Source of the DNA: Pempheris klunzingeri
Taxonomy: Eukaryota; Chordata; Actinopteri; Acropomatiformes; Pempheridae
Length of the DNA: 64,000 nt
NCBI RefSeq assembly: GCF_042242105.1
Contig: NC_092018.1
Coordinates: 24,546,167-24,610,166 of the forward strand
Direction of reading: 5' to 3'
The notes under the pieces: model-generated
The model's database searches: none
The model's input: only the letters and a program-made list of their open reading frames with translations
Told to the model about the DNA's origin: nothing
Shown here: in pieces, positions 17,004-40,407 of the stretch
Layout of the letters: each line of letters begins with the position of its first letter
How positions within the stretch are numbered: the first letter of the stretch is position 1
Position numbers and translations under genes: made by a program

Positions 17004-19136
17004 TATCACTAAATGATTTGATATCAGTCTTGCCTTTATTATGAAAGGTAAGACACGTCTCTGGCTTTCTAAATAGTAAAAATGTAAATGGTTAAAGTGA
17101 ATATTCTTTGAGCCAAACCTGCACCATATTGAAACCGTACGAAAACTCTTTGCAATGTTTGGTCATTTACACATTGTTCTAAATTTTTTTTTCATGAATT
17201 ACCATCACTGTGGGAAAGCTCTTACAAATACTGGGCTTAATAACCATGAGAAAGTATATGACACATGCAGGACACAGATTTTTTGTGCTGTTATTCACCT
17301 CAGTTTGAGGTGTTCTGTTGCAGTGATTTATGTGCCTTGGGCCTCTCAGCTGTCAACTTCCTCTGTTAACTGGTTCCTTGGGATTCGACTAAGAAATCAA
17401 AACCACATGTATTTAGAGATGAGAAACCTTTCAGCCACCGTTTGCCGTCTAAGTTATCTTTTGAATAATTTTTTTAACAATATGCAGACAGGCGACAGAC
17501 TACATACTTAAACATCCAGTAATGTCATGTCCTTTGAGTTTAATTTCAACAGAACTGGGATCATGCCAGATGATCTGTAGCTACCTCTGCCATGCTCTTT
17601 TCATGAAAGAGGGAGTGCTTGAGATTGCTCAAGATTCCTATTCTTCATCACAGGGAGATATATAGTCTAACACTTAATGACTCACCATGGGCAGGCAAAT
17701 GCAACTATTTCCTTGTGAAATAAAGTCAACCTTAGAAATTAGATTTTTTTTCTCACATGAAGCAGCCAGCTCAATAACAACTAAATATGTTTTTCTGAGG
17801 GTCTCTGGCGAGTGAACACTATTACTTTGAGAATGACACTGGTACAGTTCATTCTGTCCTTACTTGTACTAAGCTCATTTAGCTGAGAAATCAGTCTGAG
17901 GGTAACATTACTTGGCCTGCATAAGTGAGTGAACTACACGAAACATCTGTTTGTCATTACTGGGTCTTTCAATGGACTTTTTGAAATTTCGCAACATCAG
18001 AGTCAAAGGCAGATTGCTAAAAGGTGTTCATACATTTTGAGGCACTTTTGCATATGGTCATGAAGCAATACTTGAGTTAAATGTTCTTTGCCTGGGAAGT
18101 GAAGAGACTAAGCGATGAGTGCTGGGTGGTGATGATGCCAAGAGATGGAATGATAAACATGTGACCCAAAACGGAAACAATCAGGCCCTATTACAGACCC
18201 CACGTCAGAGTCGAGTCATGCAGCTTTGGGTGACACACATCAAAACACACGTTCACAGCGAGACACACGTCGACGTCCTGCAACTGACGTCACGATCATC
18301 ATTAGGCAGCATTACAGGTTTCTGAAGCACTTTGACTGGTCTGTACTACATTAGGAAGTGTTCAGATGGTTAGCTTGTGCTCCTTAGTTAATAATATGGG
18401 CGAGATCCTTAACAAACTCCACCACAGCAAGAAGTGAGATTAAAGTTATGTCGACAGATGGAGCCAAAACAAGAGAAAAAGCACAGAGCACTCTCCAACA
18501 ATTCTTATCATCGGAGCAAATACTAAAGACTTCCCATTTCATCATATTTCCTGCCAACCAATGACAAAGGCCAGATTCATATTTCTTCCAACATTCTGTA
18601 AATATTCAATTAGTGAGCTTTACATAGATGAGGCCGCTTGTTGAGGTTCTTGCCCTCTGATCTGTAACCATTTTTAGATGACCTCTGCTCTCATCTTACT
18701 TGGGAGCTCCCGACATGTTTGTTTTCTGAAACATCTCAGCGCACTTGATATTAGTGGGCTGCTGCCAAGGACTATTTGAGGAAGCTTTGAACAACAAACC
18801 TCCAGAACTGCAAGTTCACGTGCAAAACACTGTTTGACTGAATATAGATGAGAAAACAGTGTGTGCAGCAAATGCTGTAGCATATTAGAATTTTACTGTA
18901 TAGTGATCCACAAAAATAAAATAACCTTTTTTGTCAAAACAGAAACTTGGAGGTAGCAAAAGCATTCTATGATCAATACTTTGTACAATGTAGCAATGTC
19001 GGCAAAGTTATATTTACCCCAGACATACCTCTCACCTGCTTTTTTTAGTAAACCTTTTCTGAATAAATGATAATGATGACTGTATTAACTGAGACCAATC
19101 TCATATCTGTACATTATGTAGTATGAGGCTGTAAAG

Positions 19137-19265
19137 GAAGAAGCTACTGGTAGTTGACTTAACTTAGCTCGGCTTACCTTGGCGTAAGGGCTGGTAACAG
19201 CAAGAAACAACTAGTCACTCTGTCCAAAGGTAAAAAAGTCCCCCTTCCAGCACTTTTAGCATTCA
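19137..19265. mobile_element. Dispersed repeat fragment, family copy 2
   Basis: A degenerate fragment with the family's AACTAGTCACTCTGTCCAAA and CCTTCCAGCACTTTTAGC segments. Both ends are missing. Confidence 0.45.
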
Positions 19266-21324
19266 ACTGTCTGCCCATTGCCTGACTGTCTCCACCCCAT
19301 AGCCCTTTATTTTCATGTTTAACCCAAATTCAGCTGCTGTAGTGGTGTATTGTACCCTAACAGAGCACGTCCTCTCATCTTTCCTAAAACATTAGTGTGT
19401 CACATATTTATGACAGCAAAAAGATAATAGAAATACGTATGAATCTGGTCTGTAGCCTTTTTTTAACTTCAGTGTGCGGTTGGTACATGAAAAGAACAAC
19501 ACAATGCTCTTGTAATCTGATTTAACCTTCATAGAAACGTTTTAGAGAACATAAAGAGATACTGGAGTCCAGATCAGATGTTTGGTTTGTTGTTCACATT
19601 CCCTCTCCACCGACAGGTTTTCCATCATAGCTGTCTGCATCTGCTAGCTGTCAGTGTGAGCAGCAGGCCATCCATTTTGTTCATTAGCAGGCCTTCCACT
19701 CAGTTTCCCATGGTTCTTTGTTTGTGTGTCATGTATGAACTACGACCTGTGAGCTGATACTGTCTGACTGAATGGTCTGAATGTCAGCAATGCATTGTAT
19801 CATTGGTCTAGCAGCGTCTTCCTAAAGTAATAGAAAAGAAAGTTGACAGGCCAGGATGCTTTGATTTATAGTTGTCATATGAAAATAGATCATGTACAAT
19901 GAAAAACACCATCAGTGCAGTATTTTAGCTCCAAATATTTACGTTCTTCTTAATATGAGATAATCCTAATGACATTTTGAATAACATGGTGTTTAACCTT
20001 TCTGAAACAGTAAGGATGAGCGATTAGTTCAAAGATAAGGAGACTTTTCATGTAGGATTTGTTAAGCAATCGTTCTTTATTTCTCTTCCCAACAAAATTA
20101 ATTCTGTTCTGCAAATGCATTGTCACTGATACAAAACCTGCTCTACGCTAAGTAACTTACAAATTTACATATATAGTTATCTACTCTGTTGTAAAAATTA
20201 ATAAATTAAAACAATAAATAGTCTTTTACTTGACACAAGCAGCAGAGGTATCAAAAGGCTTTTGACAAAAGAATCTGTATTTCTGTGAGTGTATTTCCTT
20301 CGGTAGCCATTAAGAGAACAAACAAGGCGCACCTTTTTCCACTCTTGATTTTTGCCCTCAGAAAATAACTTTCCAAAAAGTCCATTTTTACCATAAAAGT
20401 GATGAATGATTCAACTGAGGAGCTGGAGACATGTTGGGGGCACAAGGTGACAGGTCAGTGAGTTGAGCCAGTAAGATTATTTGTTGCTTAGGAATGTGGA
20501 CAACCCCTGCACCCAGGTCCTGTCTCACCCCCCATCCCACCTCCATCAAAAGTTGCCCGGAATGGCAGTTCTCCAAACCTGAGTGGTGGCATACATGTTT
20601 CTCAACCCCCACACCTTGCTATCGCTGTAGCTTGGGGGAGAGGAGAAGAGGCATGTGAAGTGGGAAACAGGGTTGGGGTAGATAACCCTGCCACTAGGAC
20701 CCCTGCACAGCGCCATCGTATCAGGAGGCAGCAGGACGCGGGAGATGGGCCTGGAGAGTTCATGTCTTGTCAGGTTGCCTCAGAGAGGTCATTTCACTGC
20801 ACCAGGACACATGAAGTGCTGATTAGTGTTTGCTTCGAGTGGGGAGGCCGGAGATAAGTGGAGAGGAAGACAGATGTCAGGGGGAAGGAGAGGGCGGGGG
20901 ACCACTGGCCCACTGGTTCCCACCAGGCCGCACACTGTGTTCGATGTGCTGGGTTCGGTCCTTTGGGAAATCTTGTGCCTCTTCAGTCTTGTGGGTATGA
21001 GGACACACCTTGGCATCGCTATTGGAGTGTAGATCTGCAGCAACTGATGGCAACTGATACCCATACCTTTGACTGTTCTTTGGAGTTCTTGTCTATGTTT
21101 TGCAGTTGAAAACATGTATTTGTCCAAACTCATTCATTAGGAGTACATAAAGTTTCATGAATAGTGAACGTGCACTTCCAGTGTCACTGAGCGACCCTTA
21201 CAGAGGTTCCAACAATTTTTTGAAGACAGTTTTGGCATATTGCCTTTTTCAGCTCATTGTCAGTTCTGTGTCTCTCCTCTTACTGTAAGACTTTACGGAG
21301 AGTTAAACTCTCTCAAAGCATGGA

Positions 21325-23546
21325 CTATCTGCAGCCACACTCGGCCACCACCATGCCTTCAAACTTATACTTGTATGTGACCACGCCTGTGTCATCCAAG
21401 TACAGCAGAGAGATTGGGTCCAGCTTGGTGGGCACACAACAAGCTCGTGCCGCCTTCTGAGGACTGTTGATGCTGATCAGTGTCTGGACAATTGCATGTT
21501 TGGTGGGTGTGACATGCTTTGTCAGTGGGAAGGAACAAATGCCAGTGCACTCGAAAGCATCGTAACCAGTGGGTGCCAGGATCCAACTGTCCCATCCAAT
21601 ATCTTTGAACTCTACGTACAGAGATTGTTTCTTGCAGTGGTTTCCCTTGGCATTGCGACGAATGCGTGATGCTGTGTCGTATATCAGATTGGAGCGCATT
21701 TGGATGAGGTCTTCTTCATCAGGTTCACCTTCCTCATCTTCTTCTTCCCTGTCGATCCCCAGCCCCCCCCACAGCCCATTCAGACCAGTCCCCAGGTCAT
21801 TCTGGAGAACCATGTTAGAGGTTTCATGGTCAATCATCTCATTCAACTCGCGCTTGTCATCACGGTGATCACTACTTTGGTCATCGGAGAAAACAATTAG
21901 CAGTGGTTTGTGTTTTTCTTCAGGGCTGGTGTCAATCTTCATGTCCCCTTCGAGTGGACTGCTGTCCTTGTTGTCATTTGTCATATCGTGAACATTATCT
22001 TCATTAATCACGCTGGCTATGTGCACTTCCAACCCATGTGTAGTGCCATGGTCATATTTGCGCCAGCGTTGAACAGCAGCAGTTAGGTCAAAGGCCTCCC
22101 AGCCATTATCGGTGCCATAGACCTGTCGCGAAGCCAACTCCACCAGCTCTATCCGCCCTCCTCCCCCTCTGAATCCATCACCTCTCACGGTACTCTCATC
22201 AGTCACGTTGTCATCTCCGTCATGTGATTTCAGTTCATAGATAGTGACCTTGCGGTCAACACCAGCATAGAGGTGGCGGTCAGTTTGGACAAGTGTATAG
22301 AGGCGAAGCTCGGCTGCTGTGATGCGTTCATGGTGAGGGACTGACACATTGAAGAGGAGTGGGTGACGCCTCACCCCTCCAGCACCCACAACACTGGGAG
22401 TTGAATCTGGGGAAAAGAAATAAATGATCAAACATTTTGTGTTGTCTTTTTAATGAGGTTCTGCAACATATGCTAACCCTATCCTAGACAAATCGTTTTC
22501 AGGATTTTGTCCTAAACTTCATCCTCAATTCGAAAAAATGTAACTCTTATTTTAATCTTATTTCAAGATGTTCTGTTTTAGAATAAAATTAGCATTTTGA
22601 TGTGAACAATGTCTTGCAAAGAGAACAAGAAACAAGGTGCTTGGGTTTTAATTACCTCTTGGTTCACACATGCTTGAGGCTACAGTTTACTTAAAAAGTG
22701 TACCTATATACACTGTTGCCCTTAAAGTTGGAATAATTTAGTTTTCCCCCAATTTTGTTAAAGCCTGAATACACAGTTTGCAAAGGTTCATTGTGGTTTA
22801 AGTTTCACTGTGATATGTTTGGAAGAGTTTGATCAATAAAGTTGAGAAGATATACACTTTATCTATCAAGAATAAATCACATTGTCACAATCATTTCACG
22901 AGAAGAGATAAAAAACATTTTATTCCAACTTTATGGGCAACAGTGTATAACAGCACCCTTGTTCACAGTTTCATTACACTCTGTGAGTGTGATGAAGAAA
23001 CGACAAATAATAACCCCATGAAAAATGTTGTAAAAGTGCTCATAAACATAGGATAAACTAAGAAGGAAAAACTAGTTCTCATTTTTAATCATTCTTTATG
23101 ATCAGCAGGGGCATCATATCTAAGCAAAAGATCTTACCTTCATTTTTGAAGCTGCGGATGATGTTGGCAGTTGGCATGGCAGTGCGATCATTAGCAAAAC
23201 GATTGTAGAGTTCCATCATGTACTCAGGCGGCTCTTCTCGTGTGCTTCCAGGGGACAGGGGAGGAGGACCCAAGCCAGACAGGTTGAAAGTCCGCAGAAA
23301 CTGTTCCTTTAGGCTCTCCAGCAGACTCTGCATGTTCATGTTGTTGTCCTGCTCCAGCAGTGATGGATCCACAACCCCCCCATGTCCATCTCCCAGCCCC
23401 GGAGCAGGGCGATGCCTCCGATGGGCGTTGGAGATGGGGTTGCTTTGACTACGTTGAGGCCCCTGGAGCAGCAGGATGGAAAGCAGCAAGAGCAAAGTCT
23501 TGGAGCTGCAAATGGTTCCCAGTTGAGAGATCCAAATGCTCGCCAT
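21325..23546 (-). CDS. bmp10: Bone morphogenetic protein 10 precursor (two exons, 496 aa)
   Basis: Exon 1 is 23546-23138 (ATG 23546-23544) and exon 2 is 22406-21325 (stop TAG 21327-21325). The junction is GAA G|AT TCA. BMP10 is a secreted TGF-beta ligand of cardiac and endothelial cells that signals through ALK1 and endoglin. A hydrophobic signal peptide follows MASIWISQL (residues 1 to about 32). The propeptide runs to a furin-type site RIRR ending near residue 387. The mature ligand is 109 aa with the seven-cysteine pattern: CKK, FECTGIC, ACC and [47 protein letters not shown] and [11 protein letters not shown] fit BMP10 better than GDF2/BMP9. The prodomain is about 70 residues longer than in human BMP10, with an acidic stretch before the cleavage site. 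The ATG followed directly by the signal peptide was chosen over an in-frame upstream ATG. A minority view would be a bmp10-like paralog. Confidence 0.95.
22711..22945. mobile_element. Mariner-type MITE, copy 2 (235 bp), in the bmp10 intron
   Basis: The terminal inverted repeats are those of copy 1, starting CACTGTTGCCC, with TA dinucleotides at 22709-22710 and 22946-22947 as target-site duplication. It shares nearly all interior sequence with the copy at 15514-15749. It has no coding capacity. Confidence 0.92.
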
Positions 23547-26500
23547 GGGAAAAACAACCTGCAGAATTTTATGCCCTCTGGGGTTGTTTATGGATGATCT
23601 GATAGAACAGTAAGACAAAATGATTGTAATCTCTGAACGCCTTAATCCAAAGGTTAATTTAAATTGTTGTCATTTGCATGGTAAGAAAGTTCAGGTTCCT
23701 TGGCTGGAGATAGTAGTGTTGTTGACCCTTGCAGTGTGTATTCCCACTGCTCTCTTCCAGATCTCTCAGCATTTATTCTCATGCACACCTTTTGATGTCC
23801 TTTGCGACAGGGCTGCAATTCCGGTGACAGGGTGGCCGAGGGTTGGCTTTGTCCGTCCGAGTCATCTCTGTTGTGTCCTCCCCTGTGTCAGTCTCCCTCT
23901 GTGCTCTGTTCTCTTCTTCCAGAGTCTTTCTTTCTGCCCCTTATCTATGATATGGTGGGCTCTGCATTGCACAGTACTTATGGTCTCTTTGCTGGTGTGT
24001 GTGTGTCCGTGCGTGCGTGCCTTCAACTTTGTGTGATGCACATGAGCGTGTGTTATCTCACAACTTCCTTAATGAGGATTTTGTAAACACTGTCCTGTAG
24101 CCTCTTCCTTGTGGAAGTGCTATTTTGTTTGGGTGGGTGCTCCAGGGTTGATATTCTTCATTTGTTTATTTGCTTTGTAAATGGTGGAGTTCTGCAAGCT
24201 GCTGTCTAGGCTCCATTGACCATTTCTTTTTGACAAAATACGCCAAGGGTCCGTTGATATCATTGGATGTAACAGGATACATCTATTAAGCAACACTTGT
24301 CCAAATGAAATTGAAATGCAATGAGGTGTGAGGCCTTAATGACCAAGCTGACCGAGCTGACAGGGAGTCTGGAGAACATTTTGAGTAGCTCACAACAGCG
24401 TAGTACAAGATAATCCTTCATGTTCATTCAACAGAATAACAACAACCCCCCACCCCCACCCCACACCCCACTGAATTGTTCTGCACTTCCTCTTGTAGTA
24501 GGTGGACACTGTCTGTTCAAACAACATAAAAATGCAAGAGCAAGAGTGTACAACAGAAGAATAGCTGAAGTACGTAATCATGAGTTTCATTTCTCAACTA
24601 CTCAGAAAACGGGTGACTCATGGTGAAAGACTCCCACCATCCAACAAGACAGTACTGAACGTGTGGCTATACATCATGAAACAAGCTGGGCCTGCTACTC
24701 TACCACCATGGAGGTCAAGAGGCTGTTCAGATGTTTTCTGATGACATTCCAAATGACTCACACTGACGACTCAACAGATACGAGTAGCTGTTCTGTTCGT
24801 CACCTGAACCCTCATCCCACTATACGGCTGTCCTTCATTCCTGAGCTTCTTTGTGTGACCTGCAGATACACTCCTGATTGCGGTGCGTCACAGAGATGGG
24901 AAGGGATGAGCTTTTCCTGCCTCTGCCACTCATCTGCCAGGCTGACAGTTGACAGACATGCTGTTATCTGTCACTCTGTTAAACTGCTGCCGCAACAGAC
25001 TTTCACATCTTCCTGATGGCCGAAAGAAGGCTTGATAATGGCAATGTCCTTTTGTACACACACACACACACACACACACATACATTCACACAGTCAGTCT
25101 CATCCATCTGGTCTCCATTATGGACCTCAGAATGGACTCAGAGTTGCTATTTTTGGATTCAATCTTCCAACAGACAATATTTTGTGCTGATATCCAATAT
25201 CCGACATTTATAGCTTTCACCTGCATTTCCTCTGCTGTGGTTTATGTTTTAGGATTGGTAAATGTTTTGAAAACTAACACACTCCCAGATATTATTTCTG
25301 GCAGCTTCATTGATTGCAGTGGAACAAAACTGGCTTATCACCACTGTATAAAGTCATAATGTTAGCAAACACTTGCCTATTACACATCCAGCAGACACGG
25401 AGCGATGCTATTGCTATTTGGAGTTGTGTTTCCAACAAATACTTCATTTAGCTCTGATGTGGTCACCAACTCCTGAGGGGAAATATGGCTTTAGCAGCTA
25501 AGTGCTCCACACTATGCAGCTAGTTGCTATTTTCGTCAGTCTGCTGTTTAGTGGGTAGATAGCACACAGATTCTTTGCTGAAAAAAGCTGCCTGCTGCAT
25601 CTGGAAACAAGGTTGTTGAGATCCAAAACAGTAAAGCTGCAGGCTGTAAAAAGAAAGCTATGAGCTGAAAGAAACTAAAATCTTGTAGCACTCAGGGGAA
25701 CTGCAGAGTCAGGTGATAATTCTCTGCGGGTTTGTCACTACGAGTCACCCCCCATGTTACACATAATTCTGGATATTGATCATTGCAGCTTTAATTAAAC
25801 TAACTGCATTTTATGAGTTGAATATGAGCAATGTAAAAGGGCTATCTAAAAGACAGACTAAAATGTAGCAAAAACCAAGATTGCCATAAACGTTTGACAT
25901 TCATTGTCAATCTTATCTTATCTGCCAAACTGCTGTTAATAGCCCTGGCAATGTCCTGATAGGACGCCAACTCACTGTTTTTATTTCATTATAAAAACCT
26001 TTTGCTTCGTTTGTAATCACTTCAGTTGTCTCTGACGTGCAGTTATCACTGCTTCTCAGCAATGATGTACAAATACTGTAAAAAGGTATACTGATGTGTT
26101 GGTGTAGTCATTATGTAGTGTAGTGTAAGATCGTTTTATGCATCAACAAAAACACATGTGTGCTGTCTTAATAATTTACCTCACAAATGAAACATCAAAC
26201 AATGGATTCTTTACTCCATACATGACATAGTTTATCCATCATTAACATTATTCAGTCCAGTTGATCCCTGATGTCGTCGGGCCTCATTTCTTGCATTTTC
26301 AAGTTGCAACATGTCCATGCAATTTTGTGTGGTGTTTCGTTTCCTATATGTCCTGTAGAACAGCTACACCAGCTCAAGGCAGTTCACATACAGTGGCATG
26401 ACTCCTGCGTTGGGGAGGAACAAACTTGTGTTGCATTTCAAGTTTAACATGGATAGTGGCATTGAAGCCTATTTATAACTGTTCTCCGACAGACTTTCCT

Positions 26501-26708
26501 CACGGGCACAAACAAATGAGGCAATAATTTATCATGAGGACAAAACAGGGCAACAATGGAAACGATCCAGCATCCCACTGGAGGATGGTGGTAATTTCCA
26601 GAACTGGTTCATGTGAAATTAACTCTGTTGAGGTTAAAGAAGTCATAAACTAGTGAGTCTGCAAAATGACTGTTAGGTGGGAGCTTGTGGCTCTCTGGCG
26701 AGGAACTG
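23547..26708. other. bmp10 upstream region and arhgap25 3' flank
   Basis: Both flanking genes are on the minus strand, so the left part holds the bmp10 promoter and 5' UTR and the right part the arhgap25 3' UTR. A minus-strand AATAAA (TTTATT at about 25980) is a possible arhgap25 poly(A) signal. A (CA)n tract occupies 25056-25080 and a C-rich run lies at 24446-24470. Open frames at 23620-24086, 24663-25016 and 25120-25359 have no recognisable protein features. Confidence 0.45.
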
Positions 26709-36772
<10,064 letters not shown>

Positions 36773-39700
36773 TGTCCTCAACTCATACCATAGGTCAGTG
36801 TTTCATTTCACACATAAACCCAACCAGACCGCACACACACATTGACACACAATCGAACACACACAAACTGGAGATATCGCAGATCACACTTCCTACTTCC
36901 TGTGTGTTAATCTGTCTTCTTCTTTTTTCAACTCTTCAAAACGCGTCCTCTCATGTTGCCCTTACTTCCATGTTCATACTTGCTCTGACAGAGGCATCAG
37001 AGGTCTGCATTAATGACTTCCAGGCTGATGCACTGAAATGTGGAAGGCTCCAGGGTTTTCATGTAGTAGTGAGTTTTCAAATGACTAATGTGTGTTCACC
37101 AGTGACAAAGAAGAAAAACACCCACGGGTGTCTTCATAAAGGAAATGGTTGTTACCTCTAGGTTTGACTCCTTCAGTAAGCAAGTCGTTTCACAGCTCAG
37201 GCTGCAGCGGGGAGTCGGTCTTTACTGAGAGGTCTTACGGTCAAAGCTTGAGATATCATCTCCTGACCCTTGAATACAGCGATTGCAATCTTACCCTATA
37301 CAACTAAAATTATGAAATTCGTCAGCGGGTGAAAAGAAATGAACTGAATATCTATTTCCAAAATGGGGAAGACGACCAAGAGGGAAGAAACCAGATCACA
37401 CACAGCGCACCACTCTTTTTTATACCTTTAATTTTGTTTGAACCAAAGCAAAGCACATTTGAGCATCAGAGTACAGCTTTTCTCTAGACAAATGTACAAC
37501 TCAACACAAACCATTGCACAGTTCAAGAATAATACACTGAAATCATACAGCTTTGTAAGAGAATCTATGACCACAAAATAAAATGGGGAGCCTACAGTAT
37601 GTGGAGACAGTCGCAACTCCCATACATTCCTTTCAGAGGGTTCTTTCGCAACGGCAAAGTGGCACTGTGTTGATTAGAAGTGGCACAGAGGTGTTTCTTG
37701 TGTGCCACAAAATAAATTTAAAAAAAAAAAATACAAAAACAATCAGGTTTTTATTACTGGTGTGTTTGTCCCTCATATTCTGCCTCCGTGTGGGCTAACT
37801 TTAGGGTTCACTGGAATGTATCAAACAGCAGCAGCAAAGGGTCAAACTTTACTGCTCAGATGCAGCAACAGTGTCCCGCTTGATCAGCCGACCACAGGAG
37901 CTCCAGCTCTCTCTAGTGGCCGTCTGGAACACCAGGCAAGAGAAATGGCAGTACAGAGCTGCAGGGCTAAAAACCTCCACCAAGGCATCGAAGCCTGAGA
38001 AATATGAGATATCTACGAATGCTGAGACAGCAGTCCTCACGTTCCTTTCTGGAAACTACCCGTCTACTCAAAGGGAGACAAAGCAACACGGCGCTGCAAG
38101 TTTCTGCGTTGCTTCAACCTGCACTGCGACACAGAAGTTAACACAGGACAGCTACCAGGGACGAGCCTAGAAAAACACCCAACAGCACTAAAGTCACAGC
38201 AAGAGAAGACGGCACTTCTCTGCTTTCTCTCTCCTATATGGCAATAATAAGACTTTTATTCTTCTAACCAAAAATACCAAAGAACATTCAACATGTTTCT
38301 AAACATCTTCTTAAATGTACAATATAATAGCTTTGAAAAGGTTTAATCTGCTTACAGTAAATAAAATAAATACTTTAGGAAAGATCAAACCGGTTGGGGA
38401 TCACAGCAAAGTCAAGCCAAAGATGTGGATGAAATGACGTCTGAAAAATATGAATGGAGTGACATTCAAATATAGGAAAAACACATGTCATGTCATACTT
38501 AGTTTCTACCACCCAGAAAAGTCAATGTTTATAGATTGATTGCCATAATGAAGCTAAAGCAAAGTAGGGCCTTCAAAAAAGTCCTTTGCTTCAAGATATG
38601 TACATTTTTAAGGACAGAAATCTGATGAAAGGAAATTTAAGGTGGAAAACTATTTCAAAAATGACCCTGATTAATTAATATCACGTTTATTGACTCTTTC
38701 AAACGATTATCATATGAGACACCAGGATACTGGCGTTCGCATCCCTGCTACACTGACTACTGTATGAATGCTCATATTGCTGTTTGTCCTACAACACTGA
38801 GTACAGGAATAGCTGTGCCTGGGTTACAATAATAGTACATGTAATAGTAATATACATAATTCACAGAGGTCATTTGGCTTTCAGTGACGAGGACGAATCA
38901 GTTGTTTTCTCTGATTGGATAGAAATGAATGGTGGACAGTCTGAGGTGATTGGTTGATTAATGAGTGTGCTATGATGAGTACGGTGAATATACTGTTATG
39001 TTAGCTTTAATGCCTAAACACATCCACAGCTCCACCATCCCTCCAAAACAACCCGTAAATGAGTGATTTTTGCAGATTTTTTTTTGGCCGCATCACTTCA
39101 GCAATGTAAGCACGCTGTGAAGTGCAAACTAAACTGACTTTAGCTTCTGAAACAATACCAACAGGAAGTCTTTACAAATCTTCTCACGATCTTTAAATGC
39201 AAATCTCTTGTCAACCTGTTGCACGCTGTAAGTAATAAATAGTTAATGGCTCAGTCAGACTTGAAGGAAAATAAAAATATTCTCAATAAAAATAAAGATA
39301 AAACGCATTCAACTCAATAAAAATGAACAAAGCAGATTGTGTTGGCAGTTTTACTTTAGCAATTTTGTACTGCACATCGTTATGACATCATGACGGTCAT
39401 TTTCCGTTTTCTCAGACGTGACCAAGTCCGCTCCCTGCTCCCTCCACACAAGCCGCTTTTAATAACAAGCACTCTTATCCTCGTGTAAAATTGGTGGAGT
39501 GCCCCTTTAACAGATGCTAACATAACTACAACTCAACACTCAACAGAGATGCACTACTATGCTGAAAAGGGGTGCTGGTGTCCGTCACCCTGGCCTTCAG
39601 AAGCTGCTCCTTACAGCCCAAAACCTGGTAACCCGGTAACTTAGCCGTTCACCTTAGGACTGCTTGATAGCGCACGATATTCTCATATCATGTCAGTGAA

Positions 39701-40407
39701 TCGGTGGCAATGTAAATGATTAATGGCAGTGAACACGGGGGAAAAGACGCACTCGTGAATGCACGTGGCAGATGGCAAAGCTGAATTTAGTCTGAATAAA
39801 ACAGACACAACATTAAGATATAATAGAACATACCAAATATAAAAACCATCTATGTATAAATAGAAACAATCACAACAAAGAAAATTAAAACTTAAATTTG
39901 GCGAGGGGGTGCAGCTGGGGCAACAATACAGTGAGTAACAGGGTTGAGAGCAGTGCATTAAAACAAACCAAAAGTACAATAAAATATAAACACACATTAA
40001 TAGGTATATAGAGGTTATCCTGTGTACAGGTAGAAATGTACAGCTGACCGACAGTTTGTTCAACGGTATGAATAGATACAAGTTGGCTAAAGTGGAAATG
40101 TGTAACAGTACAGTAACTCACTAACTCAACCTGAAAACACTGGTGTCAGAAACATGATTCACACACTGGATGAACACAAACATGCTCCACTCTCACACCC
40201 AAATCAAATGGAATGACCCAAGGCTGGACTTTTTTGTTGTTCCTTTTGTTTTGTTTTTGTTTTTTTTTTTCTTGGATGTGTTCTCGCTCACACAAAGCAC
40301 TGCGAGTCCCCCAGAGCTCCAGGGTTGCATGGGGCTCCCCCCTTCCAGCGCTGCCCTTCTGTCTTCGTCCTCCTGTCAGGGCGAGCCGGGGTCGGGTGTG
40401 GCCGGCT
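36773..40407. other. arhgap25 5' region and long cds2 3' UTR
   Basis: cds2 and arhgap25 are in tandem on the minus strand, so the cds2 3' UTR runs from 40407 downward and the arhgap25 promoter and 5' UTR occupy the left part. Minus-strand AATAAA (37749-37754) and ATTAAA (about 37426-37431) are candidate cds2 ends, which would give a 3' UTR near 3 kb. Only short A- and T-rich runs are seen and no other gene is supported. Confidence 0.45.

Larger units (their letters stand above)
16180..21324. other. Intergenic region, ch25h-like 3' side to bmp10 3' side (convergent genes)
   Basis: The two flanking genes point toward each other, so this 5.1 kb contains both 3' UTRs. A minus-strand AATAAA (TTTATT on +, 20076-20081) could end bmp10 with a 1.2-kb 3' UTR. 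Dispersed repeat copies lie at 16679-17003 and about 19137-19265. The rest is AT-rich with no supported gene. 20400-21120 is GC-richer, but its overlapping frames look accidental. Confidence 0.5.

Noticed and set aside
21569-21900. Plus-strand Ser-rich frames
   Set aside because: Antisense to the acidic propeptide coding of bmp10.
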